Of a DNA stretch of 64,000 nucleotides, positions 1-7,123 are shown in pieces. Location of the stretch: NCBI GenBank assembly GCA_963718145.1, contig CAVQYJ010000023.1:186001-250000 (forward strand). Reading direction: 5' to 3'. Both the position numbers and the translations under genes were made by a program. Source of the DNA: UBA7672 sp963718145 (GTDB taxonomy: Bacteria; Pseudomonadota; Alphaproteobacteria; Caulobacterales; Hyphomonadaceae). Within the stretch, counting starts at the first letter, position 1, and the number at the start of each line of letters is the position of its first letter. The notes beneath the pieces are model-generated. The model was given only the letters and a program-made list of their open reading frames with translations, made no database searches and was not told the DNA's origin.

Positions 1-23
1 GCAGGTAAGCGCGGGCCAATTGC

Positions 24-1040
24 TTAGGCGAGCGAGGCTTCACCAATCCGCCGATAGGTCAGGCGCTTGCCGCCGACGTTGGCGAGCAAAGCGTTGTGGC
101 GGTCGCGGTCATTCCAGCCCAGCGCGGTGCGGCGGTTGAAGCGATAGTCGAACTCGCGGAGGTAGCGGAACAGATGGGCCTCGCCGCAATGCTGGTAGAT
201 GCCCGTCATGCCGCGCTTGAAGACCGAGAACGTGTTCTCGATGGTGTTGGTGTGGACTTCGCCGCGCACGTATTCCTTGGACGAGTGGTTCACGGTGTCG
301 TGGTCGGCAAACTCGCGACCCGTGGCGGTGTAGAGGCGGGACTCGTCGGTATAGAGCTTGGATTTGCGTGAAGCATTCTGCACGAGGATGTCGCGGACTT
401 GGCTCACGGTGGCGATGCGAACATGGAAGGAACGGACGCGCCCGCCACGCTCGACAAGGGCAACCACGGTGCGCTTCTGGGCGCCGCCTGACTTGCCCGA
501 CTTGGTGACGGGGCGGCCTTCGCGCTTACGGCGGGGCGAGACGTAAGGCACGTCACGCTTGCCGATATAGGTTTCGTCGGCCTCGATGGTCATGCCTTCC
601 CCGCCCAGCGGGCCGGACGTGGAGTTGTCCTCGCCCATGGCCTCACGGATGCGGTGGAGCATGAACCATGCGGTCTTGTAGGTGACGCCAAGCGTGCGGT
701 GGATCTGGTGAGCGGAAACGCCTTTCTTGGACGTGGACATGAGGTAGGTCGCGAGCAGCCACTTGTTGAGCGGGATTTTGGAGCGCTCGAAGATGGTCTT
801 GACGGTCGCGGTGAACTGTTGACGGCAGGCGTTGCACTGGTAGAGACCGCGGCGCTCGACGCCCTCGGGGTTCTTCGCAGACGGGTTCGCACGGGCGCCA
901 GTGATGGCCTTCACGTGCTCGCTGGTGGCGCCACAGTGGGCGCACACCGGACCTGACGGCCAGCGCTGCGCTTCAAGGTGCTCGCGCGCCTTGTCGGCGT
1001 CGTTGAAAATCGGATGCGTGAGGCTGAATTTCTCGGTCAT
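24..1040 (-). CDS. IS1595-family (ISXO2-like) transposase
   Basis: 338 aa. The N-terminus has a zinc ribbon with CAHC and CNAC pairs, then a helical segment, then the ISXO2-like DDE domain. The acidic blocks ADETYIG and TDESRLY and the late HTNTIENTFSVFKRG block fit the IS1595 family's catalytic D, D, N/E positions. AGGAG lies seven bases before the ATG. It is intact, divergent from a homologous but frameshifted gene at 1194, and has its own strong promoter. I see no terminal inverted repeats or target-site duplications, so a resident or domesticated gene is as likely as an active insertion sequence. Family assignment is secure; mobility is not shown. Confidence 0.9.
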   Translation of the reverse strand: MTEKFSLTHPIFNDADKAREHLEAQRWPSGPVCAHCGATSEHVKAITGARANPSAKNPEGVERRGLYQCNACRQQFTATVKTIFERSKIPLNKWLLATYLMSTSKKGVSAHQIHRTLGVTYKTAWFMLHRIREAMGEDNSTSGPLGGEGMTIEADETYIGKRDVPYVSPRRKREGRPVTKSGKSGGAQKRTVVALVERGGRVRSFHVRIATVSQVRDILVQNASRKSKLYTDESRLYTATGREFADHDTVNHSSKEYVRGEVHTNTIENTFSVFKRGMTGIYQHCGEAHLFRYLREFDYRFNRRTALGWNDRDRHNALLANVGGKRLTYRRIGEASLA

Positions 1041-1058
1041 CGGGCGTCTCCTGGATTC

Positions 1059-1112
1059 TAGATAGAAAACAGGGGCCGCTTTGTCAAGTATATGATTAGG
1101 ATAACTTTCCTA
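1059..1112 (-). promoter_or_regulatory. Promoter and palindromic operator of the leftward transposase gene
   Basis: Read on the minus strand: TAGGA-N6-TCCTA at 1112-1097, nine bases, TTGACA at 1087-1082, a 17-base spacer, and TATCTA at 1064-1059. The -35/-10 spacing is ideal for a housekeeping sigma factor. The palindrome sits just upstream of the -35 box, as an activator site would. The same arrangement precedes two neighbouring genes. Confidence 0.65.
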
Positions 1113-1116
1113 TTTC

Positions 1117-1170
1117 TAGGATGAAAGTCCTAATATTATACTTGACATACCCCGTGGAAATTCCTACCTT
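1117..1170 (+). promoter_or_regulatory. Promoter and palindromic operator of the rightward transposase gene
   Basis: TAGGA-TGAAAG-TCCTA at 1117-1132, nine bases, TTGACA at 1142-1147, 17 bases, then TACCTT at 1165-1170. It mirrors the divergent promoter on the other strand. The two palindromes are 20 bp apart centre to centre. The -10 box is weak, so an activator may be needed. Confidence 0.6.
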
Positions 1171-1193
1171 CCTGACACGTAAGGGAGTTTCCC

Positions 1194-2154
1194 ATGTCCT
1201 ACCTCAACGCCCCCCACCTGCACGACGAACGGGCGGCCTACGCTTTTGTGGAAAAGCGGGTCTGGCCGAACGGTCGCGTCTGCCCGAAATGCGGCGTCGT
1301 GGATCAGTCGAGCCTGATGGGCGGCAAGTCCACGCGCATCGGCCTCTACAAGTGCTACGCCTGCCGCTCGCCCTTCACGGTGAAGATGGGGACCATCTTT
1401 GAAAGCTCGCACGTGGCGCTGCACCTGTGGCTGCAGGCGATCTTCCTGATCGCGTCCAGCAAGAAGGGGATCAGCTCGAACCAGCTTCACCGCACCCTTG
1501 GCGTGACCCTCAAAACGGCGTGGTTCATGGGCCACCGCATTCGCGAGGCGATGCGGTCGGACACGACGGGCGCTGATGGGCGGCCCCAATGGAGATGGTG
1601 GCCAAGTGGTCGAGGCCGACGAAACCTACTACGGCCCGCTGGAGAAGAAGCGGACCCGCACCACCCACGGCGATCTCTACAAGCGTCCGCGCAAAAACAG
1701 CCGCCCAATCGTCTCGCTGGTCGAGCGCGGCGGCCAGGTTCGCTCCTTCCACGTTCCGAGCGCGACCAAGGACGCCGTCTCCAAGATCGTCATGGAGAAC
1801 GTTGCGAAGGAGTCCCGCCTGCACACGGACGAAAGCCGCCTCTACACGGGCGCCTCAGCGGCCTTTGCGTCGCACGAGACCGTCAAGCACACCGCTGGCG
1901 AGTACGCGCGCGGCGACGTGACCACGAACAACGCGGAGGGCTTCTTCTCGGTCTTCAAGCGCGGCATGCGCGGCACCTACCAGCATTGCGCCGAGAAACA
2001 CCTGCACCGCTACTTGGCGGAGTTCGATTTCCGCTTCAACAATCGGGTCGCGTTGGGCGTGAACGATGATGTGCGCACCGAGCAACTGCTGCGTGGTGTC
2101 GTCGGCAAGCGCCTGACGTATGAAACAACTCGTTCGACCGCCGCTCAGGCCTAA
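1194..2154 (+). pseudogene. IS1595-family transposase, frameshifted
   Basis: Frame 1 from the ATG at 1194 encodes the zinc ribbon (CPKC, CYAC) and the helical domain up to residue about 127. The DDE domain (ADETYYG, TDESRLY, TTNNAEGFFSVFKRG) continues one base later from about 1576. The 961-nt span is one base more than a multiple of three, so a single insertion around 1570-1576 explains it; the repaired protein would be about 319 aa. It is clearly homologous to the transposase at 24-1040 throughout. I see no obvious slippery heptamer, so a mutation or sequencing error is likelier than programmed frameshifting. Confidence 0.85.
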
Positions 2155-2200
2155 GCCGAAGCGCGTCAAGCGCAAGACCCGAGAATATTGGACCCGCTAA
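2120..2200 (+). CDS. Possible 26-aa strongly basic peptide
   Basis: This small ORF overlaps the last 35 bases of the transposase in another frame. It ends one base before the ATG of the next small ORF (TAA-A-ATG). The product is rich in Arg, Lys and Pro (11 Arg/Lys of 26). The near-overlap with the next start would allow translational coupling. There is no homology I recognise, and it could be chance. Confidence 0.2.
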   Translation: MKQLVRPPLRPKPKRVKRKTREYWTR

Positions 2201-2201
2201 A

Positions 2202-2378
2202 ATGAGATCTTGGACTAGCCGAATAATCTCACTGATTTTGCTTTCACTATTTGTCTATTTTTTCGTCGATACCTCGCTCAACGTGAAAGTCGGAATCCTG
2301 GTAATTGTCGTGCTCGTTTTTATGGCGCTCCCGTCTCTCATCCAACTTTATCAAAAGTGGCAGGATCGAAAGCGCTGA
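2202..2378 (+). CDS. Small two-helix membrane protein
   Basis: 58 aa. Residues about 8-22 and 29-46 are hydrophobic and read as two transmembrane helices. The C-terminal tail is basic (YQKWQDRKR). It starts one base after the 26-aa ORF and 47 bases after the transposase, in the same direction, so it is probably co-transcribed. Its base composition is more AT-rich than the surrounding genes, suggesting acquired DNA. Function is unknown; toxin-like or accessory roles are possible but nothing in the sequence proves them. Confidence 0.45.
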   Translation: MRSWTSRIISLILLSLFVYFFVDTSLNVKVGILVIVVLVFMALPSLIQLYQKWQDRKR

Positions 2379-2491
2379 ACCGGAGTCCGCACGCCAATTC
2401 ACCCTTTTTTCCGAGAGCAAGTTCAAACTGACCCGCTACCGAGACCTTCGGCGTCCATCGCGTTCTGCCCAAATCATGCTAGCCTGAATCC

Positions 2492-2641
2492 ATGCCAGCG
2501 AAGAAACCCCCGCCTAAGAATGAGAAGCCCCAGAAGCAGCGCTTCATGGAGGCCGCAAAGGAAACTGGTGCCGATGCGAGCGGTGAGTGGTTTGAGCGGG
2601 CGGTGCGAAAGATCGTGCCGCCGGCGAAGGCTAAGAAGTAG
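2492..2641 (+). CDS. Conserved-looking 49-aa hydrophilic protein
   Basis: The N-terminus is rich in Pro and Lys (MPAKKPPPKNEKPQKQ). A predicted helical core follows (RFMEAAKETGADASGEWFERA, split by a Gly), then a basic tail. From memory this resembles short uncharacterised alphaproteobacterial proteins with a QxxRFIEAAxxxGxD...FE core. A TGCTAG box at 2477-2482 would place transcription start only a few bases before the ATG, so the mRNA may be nearly leaderless. Its 3' end overlaps the convergent DUF3800 gene by 11 bases. Confidence 0.6.
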   Translation: MPAKKPPPKNEKPQKQRFMEAAKETGADASGEWFERAVRKIVPPAKAKK

Positions 2642-3425
2642 GACCGGCCTTCGGCGTCCCGTCCTTGTTCCAGAGCTTGTCGTTAAGCACCTTCTGGAAA
2701 TCCGGCTGCTTAAGACGCCACGCGATCTGGTCTCTCTCTAAAAACAGAACGTCCTGCTCCTTACGCCGCCAATGCTCGTAGTGGGCTGACAGCTTCCGGC
2801 CCAAACCGTCACGGCGGTAGTTCTTGAAGTCGTTCTGAAGCTCCCACGCGAACATGTCTGCCGCCTGCAGCGCTGGCGTCTTCTTCACGGGCAGGAAGCC
2901 AAAGGTGTCATTGCGGGTTTCGTAGAGGTTGGAGACGCTGCCCGCGAACAGCGCCGCCTCTCTCGCTTCAGCGTTGACGCCCCCGTCGAAAAACATGGTG
3001 ACGTCGCCGGTGAAACCGCGCTTCCTGGCGCGCTCCTGAGCGCCATCCATGCACTGGATGAGGCAGACGGTTCCCGGCCCGCCAATCCACTGCGCCATGT
3101 CATCGGTGACGAGTTCGGCGTAGTCCGGTTTGGCAATACCCGTGGCGATTGGATAAACATCTGCAGCGAAGATCGTATTGCGAAGCATGTAGATGATCCC
3201 ATCGCGCCACGCGCGGTTGTGTTCGGGACGGTTGAACGGCGGCTCCCCCGCGAGAGAACCTGACATGCTGAAATATGGGAGCGTTTGCTCGTCAAGGATC
3301 GCCCGCCAGCGGGCATCCAACAGGTCCCATTGGCTCTGATACCCGGCCATGCCGGCCCACAGGATGAAGTCCGCGCCATCGTGGGAGTTGCTGTCATCGA
3401 AGTAAGCGGCGAAGGCCATTGCCAT
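2631..3425 (-). CDS. DUF3800 domain protein
   Basis: 264 aa from the ATG at 3425. The start AAYFDDSNS and the late block PALQAADMFAWE are hallmarks of DUF3800. Members have an RNase H-like-looking acidic pattern and are common in mobile and defence-associated regions, but their activity is not established. A longer frame opens at 3500, but there the ATG would lie on the promoter -10 box, so I prefer 3425, where GGGGAT lies about ten bases upstream. It converges on the 49-aa gene and shares a promoter architecture with both transposases. Confidence 0.8.
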   Translation of the reverse strand: MAMAFAAYFDDSNSHDGADFILWAGMAGYQSQWDLLDARWRAILDEQTLPYFSMSGSLAGEPPFNRPEHNRAWRDGIIYMLRNTIFAADVYPIATGIAKPDYAELVTDDMAQWIGGPGTVCLIQCMDGAQERARKRGFTGDVTMFFDGGVNAEAREAALFAGSVSNLYETRNDTFGFLPVKKTPALQAADMFAWELQNDFKNYRRDGLGRKLSAHYEHWRRKEQDVLFLERDQIAWRLKQPDFQKVLNDKLWNKDGTPKAGPTS

Positions 3426-3493
3426 TACCAGCGGATCCCCGGTTGGGCGCCGGTGGCCCTCAAGCGCCCTCCGAATCGTCCAGTCTGGTGATC

Positions 3494-3547
3494 CTAGCAT
3501 GAATCACCGCTGGGTATGCCAAGTAGAACATGCGGATGAAAGTCCTA
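3494..3547 (-). promoter_or_regulatory. Third copy of the island promoter, driving the DUF3800 gene
   Basis: Minus strand: TAGGA-CTTTCA-TCCGC at 3547-3532 (right half-site degenerate), nine bases, TTGGCA at 3522-3517, 17 bases, TGCTAG at 3499-3494. The order and all spacings match the two transposase promoters. The run TACTTGGCATACCC here closely parallels TACTTGACATACCC there. Confidence 0.55.
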
Positions 3548-3568
3548 TTTCGAGTTCGTTTGGAATCA

Positions 3569-3621
3569 GGGGGTTGGGGTTTGGGGTAAGGCTTGGCGCT
3601 GTTGGGGAGGTTGGGTTGGGG
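3569..3621 (+). other. G-rich tract with G-quadruplex potential
   Basis: Six runs of three to five G occur at 3569-3573, 3576-3579, 3583-3586, 3604-3607, 3613-3615 and 3618-3621. Most are separated by TT or TTT. The first three and the last three could form intramolecular quadruplexes on the plus strand. It lies in a 388-bp non-coding gap (3501-3888), between the DUF3800 promoter and the palindromic repeat. Confidence 0.6.
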
Positions 3622-3644
3622 ACGCGCGCCGGCGCCACATCGCC

Positions 3645-3783
3645 GCTCATACCGACGAACGTCGGTATCCAGGGCTGGCCTCAAACCTTGTCCTGCCTTT
3701 GGGCTTGTGGAGTCGGGCAAGGAGCACGAATTCCGCGACTGCCGATCGGGCAGCCCTGGGTACCGACGTTCGTCGGTATGAGC
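3645..3783. repeat. Long inverted repeat, REP-like
   Basis: Arms at 3645-3678 and 3751-3783 are near-perfect reverse complements (about 33 bp). Each arm contains its own short palindrome, ACCGACGAACGTCGGT. The loop (about 70 nt) includes GTCCTGCCTTTGGGCTTGT, which recurs in altered form in the repeat at 10270-10410. This is typical of dispersed palindromic elements in alphaproteobacterial intergenic DNA. Confidence 0.8.
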
Positions 3784-3888
3784 GGGGCTGGAGTAGGGTC
3801 GAAAAAGGCGTGCGGGGCATCCCTGTCGTTTGCTCGATACTTTGACTTTCGCGGTTCGTGGCGGCGTATGGGGCTTGGAGTCCCGACG

Positions 3889-4890
3889 ATGCCTTCGCAC
3901 CGCATGATGGTCGCTAGTTGTCTTCTGGCCGCAGCAGGGCTCACGGCCTGCGCGCCGGTCGTTCAGTCTCACGGTATTCCACCGCCTTTGGTGCTGGAGC
4001 AGACAATCACCCTCCCGGACGTCAGGGGCCGGATCGACCACCTCGCCATCGACCTCAAGAATCAGAAGCTCTTTGTCGCGGAGCTGGAAAACGGCACAGT
4101 CGAAGCCATCGACATCGTCCAGGGCCTGGTGGCGGGCCGCATTGATGGCCTCAAAGAGCCGCAAGGACTGGGCTACCTGCCCGACCGCGACGAGCTGGTG
4201 GTAGCCAGCGGCGATGGGACGGTCCGGTTCTATCGCGCGGACAGCCTGGCTCCAGCCGGCGAAATCAAGCTTGGGGATGATGCCGACAATGTCCGGATTG
4301 ATCCGTCGAAGGGATCGGTTGTTGTTGGATATGGCGGCGGCGCACTTGCCATCATCGATCCGGCAAGCCGGAACGTCACGAACACGATTGCACTGTCCGC
4401 CCACCCCGAAAGTTTCCGGATCGACGATGCCCATCGCAGGGCGTTCGTGAACCTGCCTGGCGCAGGGAAGATCGCGGTGGCGGACTTGCGGACTATGAAG
4501 GCGGACGCCAGTCGCGGCGCCGCTTACGCCGCAAACTATCCATTACTCTATGATCCAGCATCGAACAGCGTGGCCGTTGTCTACCGACTGCCCGCGCGCC
4601 TCGTCATCAGCGATGCTGACGACGGAAAGGTGCGGCAGGACATCGGGGTGTGCGACGACAGCGACGATCTGTTTCTCGACCCCAAACGTCAGCGCATCTA
4701 TGTGAGCTGCGGCAGCGGCGACATCGATGTGCTGGAGGCCTCGCCGGATGGCTACCGCCGCGTGGCCCGGATCAAGACACGGCCGGGCGCACGGACGTCG
4801 CTGTTCGTCCCGGAGCTTGACCGTTTCTACGTCGCGGCCCGCGCCGCAGGCGGAAAGGCGGCCGCCATATTGGTGTTTCGGCCTGACTAG
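3889..4890 (+). CDS. YncE-like beta-propeller lipoprotein
   Basis: 333 aa. The ATG at 3889 has GGAG eight bases upstream. A signal peptide ends in the lipobox LTAC (Cys21), so the protein is probably membrane anchored. The rest is repeated beta-propeller strands of the YVTN/YncE type (DHLAIDLKNQKLFVAELENG, RIDDAHRRAFVNLPGAG, LDPKRQRIYVSCGSG). No catalytic residues are evident. Such proteins are usually scaffolds or ligand binders of unknown partner. The open frame extends upstream to 3499 through repeat DNA, but that part is not coding. It appears monocistronic. Confidence 0.75.
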   Translation: MPSHRMMVASCLLAAAGLTACAPVVQSHGIPPPLVLEQTITLPDVRGRIDHLAIDLKNQKLFVAELENGTVEAIDIVQGLVAGRIDGLKEPQGLGYLPDRDELVVASGDGTVRFYRADSLAPAGEIKLGDDADNVRIDPSKGSVVVGYGGGALAIIDPASRNVTNTIALSAHPESFRIDDAHRRAFVNLPGAGKIAVADLRTMKADASRGAAYAANYPLLYDPASNSVAVVYRLPARLVISDADDGKVRQDIGVCDDSDDLFLDPKRQRIYVSCGSGDIDVLEASPDGYRRVARIKTRPGARTSLFVPELDRFYVAARAAGGKAAAILVFRPD

Positions 4891-5147
4891 TCTCGAATCC
4901 GGAGAATCATCGTCCCTGCCTATGGCCGCGTCGAAGCGGTGCTTCGACGTTGGGTTGGATTGGAGTCGAAGGGGGGAGTTCGGCGCTCGTTGCCCGAAAC
5001 CTGAAGCTTTGGAGGCGGGAGAAGGGGTGAGTGGGCCCTGGGTCCCGGCTTTCGCTGGGAAGATCGGCCTCTACCAAGACTGGATCGATGGCGACGGCGG
5101 TGGGTCAGGCTGATGCATTCAAGGCCTGACCGTAAACGCCCTGCGAT
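4891..5147. other. Non-coding gap with a partial dispersed repeat
   Basis: No convincing gene. Around 5037-5060 the run CCTGGGTCCCGGCTTTCGCTGGGA resembles one arm of the palindromic repeat seen at 3645-3783 and 10270-10410, so this looks like a decayed single arm. Confidence 0.4.
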
Positions 5148-5176
5148 TTGCGCGTAGCCGGCATTTCGGGTACTTT
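5148..5176 (+). promoter_or_regulatory. Promoter of the Cys-rich peptide gene
   Basis: TTGCGC at 5148-5153, a 17-base spacer, and TACTTT at 5171-5176. This places transcription start about 17-20 bases before the ATG at 5201. Confidence 0.45.
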
Positions 5177-5200
5177 GGTTTCGCAATCTGGAGACACCTC

Positions 5201-5329
5201 ATGAAGCGCCTCGCCATCGTCGCTGCCTTTGCCTTGACCGCGGTCGGCGCGGCCTGGGCGGTCGATCCCGACCTCATCACCAATTGCTGCGAGTGCTGCA
5301 AAGACATTCTCGGCTGCTGCTGCGACTAG
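5201..5329 (+). CDS. Secreted seven-cysteine mini-peptide
   Basis: 42 aa. Residues 1-20 form a clear Sec signal peptide ending AWA. The predicted mature peptide is only 22 aa and carries seven Cys as CC-x-CC-x5-CCC (residues 29, 30, 32, 33, 39-41). GGAG lies seven bases before the ATG. It has its own promoter and a strong terminator, so it is a compact independent transcription unit. Possible roles are a metal-binding peptide, a disulfide-rich effector or a small envelope protein. I recognise no family. The odd Cys count would favour metal binding or a dimer. Confidence 0.7.
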   Translation: MKRLAIVAAFALTAVGAAWAVDPDLITNCCECCKDILGCCCD

Positions 5330-5356
5330 GGGACGTTCACGGGTTGCGACGGCCAG

Positions 5357-5380
5357 AGGCGCCCTCCGGGGCGCCTTTTC
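5357..5380 (+). terminator. Intrinsic terminator of the Cys-rich peptide gene
   Basis: Perfect 8-bp stem AGGCGCCC/GGGCGCCT (5357-5364, 5369-5376) with a TCCG loop followed by TTTT. It lies 28 bases after the stop codon. Confidence 0.85.
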
Positions 5381-5471
5381 ATTTCCGCCCCTCACGGTCG
5401 ACGAACGGCCGGATCGGCAATTCGTCGGCATGAGCGGGGTGAGGTTCGATGGGAAGGCGTGGAGGGTGGCG

Positions 5472-5972
5472 CTACTCGGCGGCCACGGCGGCATAGCTGG
5501 GAGCAGTGTCGTTGGCCGGGGTTGGCGGGGCGGCGGGGAGGTAGGTGCGGAGGCGGTCCATCAGGAGCGGAGGCAGGCGGCGGGGCTTGCCTTCGAGGGT
5601 GACGCAGACGTTTTCGACGGAGGCTTCGAGGATGAGCTGGCCGCCGCGCGTGACAGCCTGGCGGCAGAGGATGCGGGCGCCTTTCACGGTTTCGACCAGG
5701 GTGCGGATTTCGAGGAGGTCGTCGATCCGCGCCGGGCGGACGAAGCGCATGTCGAGGCCGGAGACGACGAAGGTGACCGGCTGCGGGCCCTGCATCAGGC
5801 TGGTGTGGCTGGCGCCGATGGCGCGGATGAATTCGGAGCGGCCGCGCTCGAGATAGCGGACATAGTTGGCGTGGTAGACCACTCCGGAAAAGTCGGTGTC
5901 CTCGTAGTAGATGCGCAGCGGCAGGATGTGCTCGCGCCCGCAGAAGCGGCCGGCAAGGGCGTGCTGGTCCAA
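5472..5972 (-). CDS. ybgC: YbgC-type acyl-CoA thioesterase
   Basis: 166 aa hotdog-fold thioesterase. The active-site block YYEDTDFSGVVYHANYVRY (Asp in EDTDFSG, then H-A-N-Y) is diagnostic of the YbgC/4-hydroxybenzoyl-CoA thioesterase family. These hydrolyse acyl-CoAs in the cytoplasm and are often linked to Tol-Pal. The apparent start is TTG at 5972 with GGGAG seven bases upstream; no in-frame ATG precedes the motif. The roughly 30-residue C-terminal tail is Ala/Pro rich. No tol-pal genes are nearby, so the association is lost or lies elsewhere. Confidence 0.88.
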   Translation of the reverse strand: MDQHALAGRFCGREHILPLRIYYEDTDFSGVVYHANYVRYLERGRSEFIRAIGASHTSLMQGPQPVTFVVSGLDMRFVRPARIDDLLEIRTLVETVKGARILCRQAVTRGGQLILEASVENVCVTLEGKPRRLPPLLMDRLRTYLPAAPPTPANDTAPSYAAVAAE

Positions 5973-6097
5973 GGTGCGTCTCCCGGGAGGCGAGTGGGGC
6001 TCGCCTCGCTTCCCATATTGTCCCGCGTGCCCCGGGACTGATCGGGAAAGTGCAAGGACCTTGCCCGGGTTGGTTACCTGGAGCGCGGGCGAGATAG

Positions 6098-6173
6098 TCG
6101 GCAGTGGGCAATCGGGTCGGGACTCGGCTGGCGGGTGGGTCTTGTTTCGCTTCTGCCGATTGCCTATTGCCGA
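6098..6173. repeat. Imperfect inverted repeat upstream of the zinc-ribbon gene
   Basis: Arms TCGGCAGTGGGCAATCGG (6098-6115) and CCGATTGCCTATTGCCGA (6156-6173) match at 16 of 18 positions. A degenerate third copy (CCGATCGCCTACTCCCGG) lies at 6477-6494, directly after the gene, so the gene is bracketed by copies. Confidence 0.6.
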
Positions 6174-6202
6174 CTTCCAGCTCTCCCAGAAGGACCTGAC
6201 CC

Positions 6203-6454
6203 ATGCCCCAGAAAGAGATGCGCATCGTGCCCAAGCCGGGGCCGGACGCCGTCGTGCTCGAACCCGAGCCGGGAACGCTTGCCATGGAGGGCCAGGGCGA
6301 CACGACCTACCGGTGCGGGAGCTGCAAGACGCGGCTGATGTCGAATGTCAGCCATATGGACGTTTTCCACGGTGACCCGTTCGACGCCGTGAAGTGCCCG
6401 AAATGCGGCAAGTACAACGAGGTGCCGGCCGAGGATCATCACCATCATCATTGA
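6203..6454 (+). CDS. Small zinc-ribbon protein with natural penta-His tail
   Basis: 83 aa. CGSC (residues 38-41) and CPKC (about 65-68) form a four-cysteine zinc ribbon. The protein ends in DHHHHH. AGGA lies eight bases before the ATG. The N-terminal 35 residues are Pro/Glu rich and probably disordered. Ribbon proteins of this size often bind zinc, RNA or a partner enzyme; I do not recognise this one. The His tail could be an additional metal-binding arm. Confidence 0.75.
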   Translation: MPQKEMRIVPKPGPDAVVLEPEPGTLAMEGQGDTTYRCGSCKTRLMSNVSHMDVFHGDPFDAVKCPKCGKYNEVPAEDHHHHH

Positions 6455-6604
6455 TGGCACGGCACTCGGCATACTGCCGATCGCCTACTCCCGGCGCGAA
6501 GCGCCCGTTCACCTTCCGATTCAGCTCTGTTCCTCGCCCGATTCCGGTGCGTTTCGGGGAGTTGTGGATAACCCTGCGTCGGAGAACGTCCCGGCCGGCC
6601 GTGG

Positions 6605-7123
6605 TCAGGCGGCGGCGAGCATGCCGTGGGTGTCGAGGCGCAGGCGGCGGTCGGCTTCCTTGCAGGCCATTTCCGGATCGTCGGCCAGGTCGGCCGGCAG
6701 GTAGCGGTCGTGGCAGAGGACCATGTCGGCCTCGGCGCCCTCGGCGGACATCGGCAGCCGCAGCCAGTAGTGAATGGCGCCGTCGGCCAGCTTCGTGCGG
6801 CCTTTCACCGGCTGCAGGCGGGCAAGCGCCCGTGCAGCCAGCTCGGTCCACACGTTGGATCCGCGGCACAGTTCGATCTCGGAGGGCGACCTGCCCCGGG
6901 CCTCGCAGCCGAACGCGGCGTGGATGCCGGTGCCAGCAAGGCGGAAGCGGAAGGTCTCGCCATCGCTGGCGAGGATGCTCATGTGCGCAAGTTCCGTGGC
7001 CATGATGCCATAGTCGAAATCCTCGCGCGGGATCACGAAATCGCGGCCGTTGGGACGGCGGCGCCACGCAGTCATGACCAGTTCCTGGGCCTTGAGCCCA
7101 GGCTCGACATCTTCAAAATGCAT
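6605..7123 (-). CDS. PAS_5-type domain protein
   Basis: 172 aa from the ATG at 7123, preceded by GAAGGGG. The central block HMSILASDGETFRFRLAGTG followed by the GRSPSEIEL region is typical of the alphaproteobacterial PAS_5 family. No effector domain follows. The longer frame back to 7282 lacks a ribosome-binding site. Members are stand-alone PAS modules of unknown ligand, sometimes linked to envelope or stress control. Confidence 0.75.
   Translation of the reverse strand: MHFEDVEPGLKAQELVMTAWRRRPNGRDFVIPREDFDYGIMATELAHMSILASDGETFRFRLAGTGIHAAFGCEARGRSPSEIELCRGSNVWTELAARALARLQPVKGRTKLADGAIHYWLRLPMSAEGAEADMVLCHDRYLPADLADDPEMACKEADRRLRLDTHGMLAAA

Noticed and set aside
3426..3500. N-terminal extension of the DUF3800 protein from the ATG at 3500
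   Set aside because: The ATG coincides with the predicted -10 box and the added residues look unlike the family; 3425 fits better.
3499..3888. Extended N-terminus of the YncE-like protein
   Set aside because: The frame runs through the G-rich tract and palindromic repeat; the ATG at 3889 has a good ribosome-binding site and a signal peptide.
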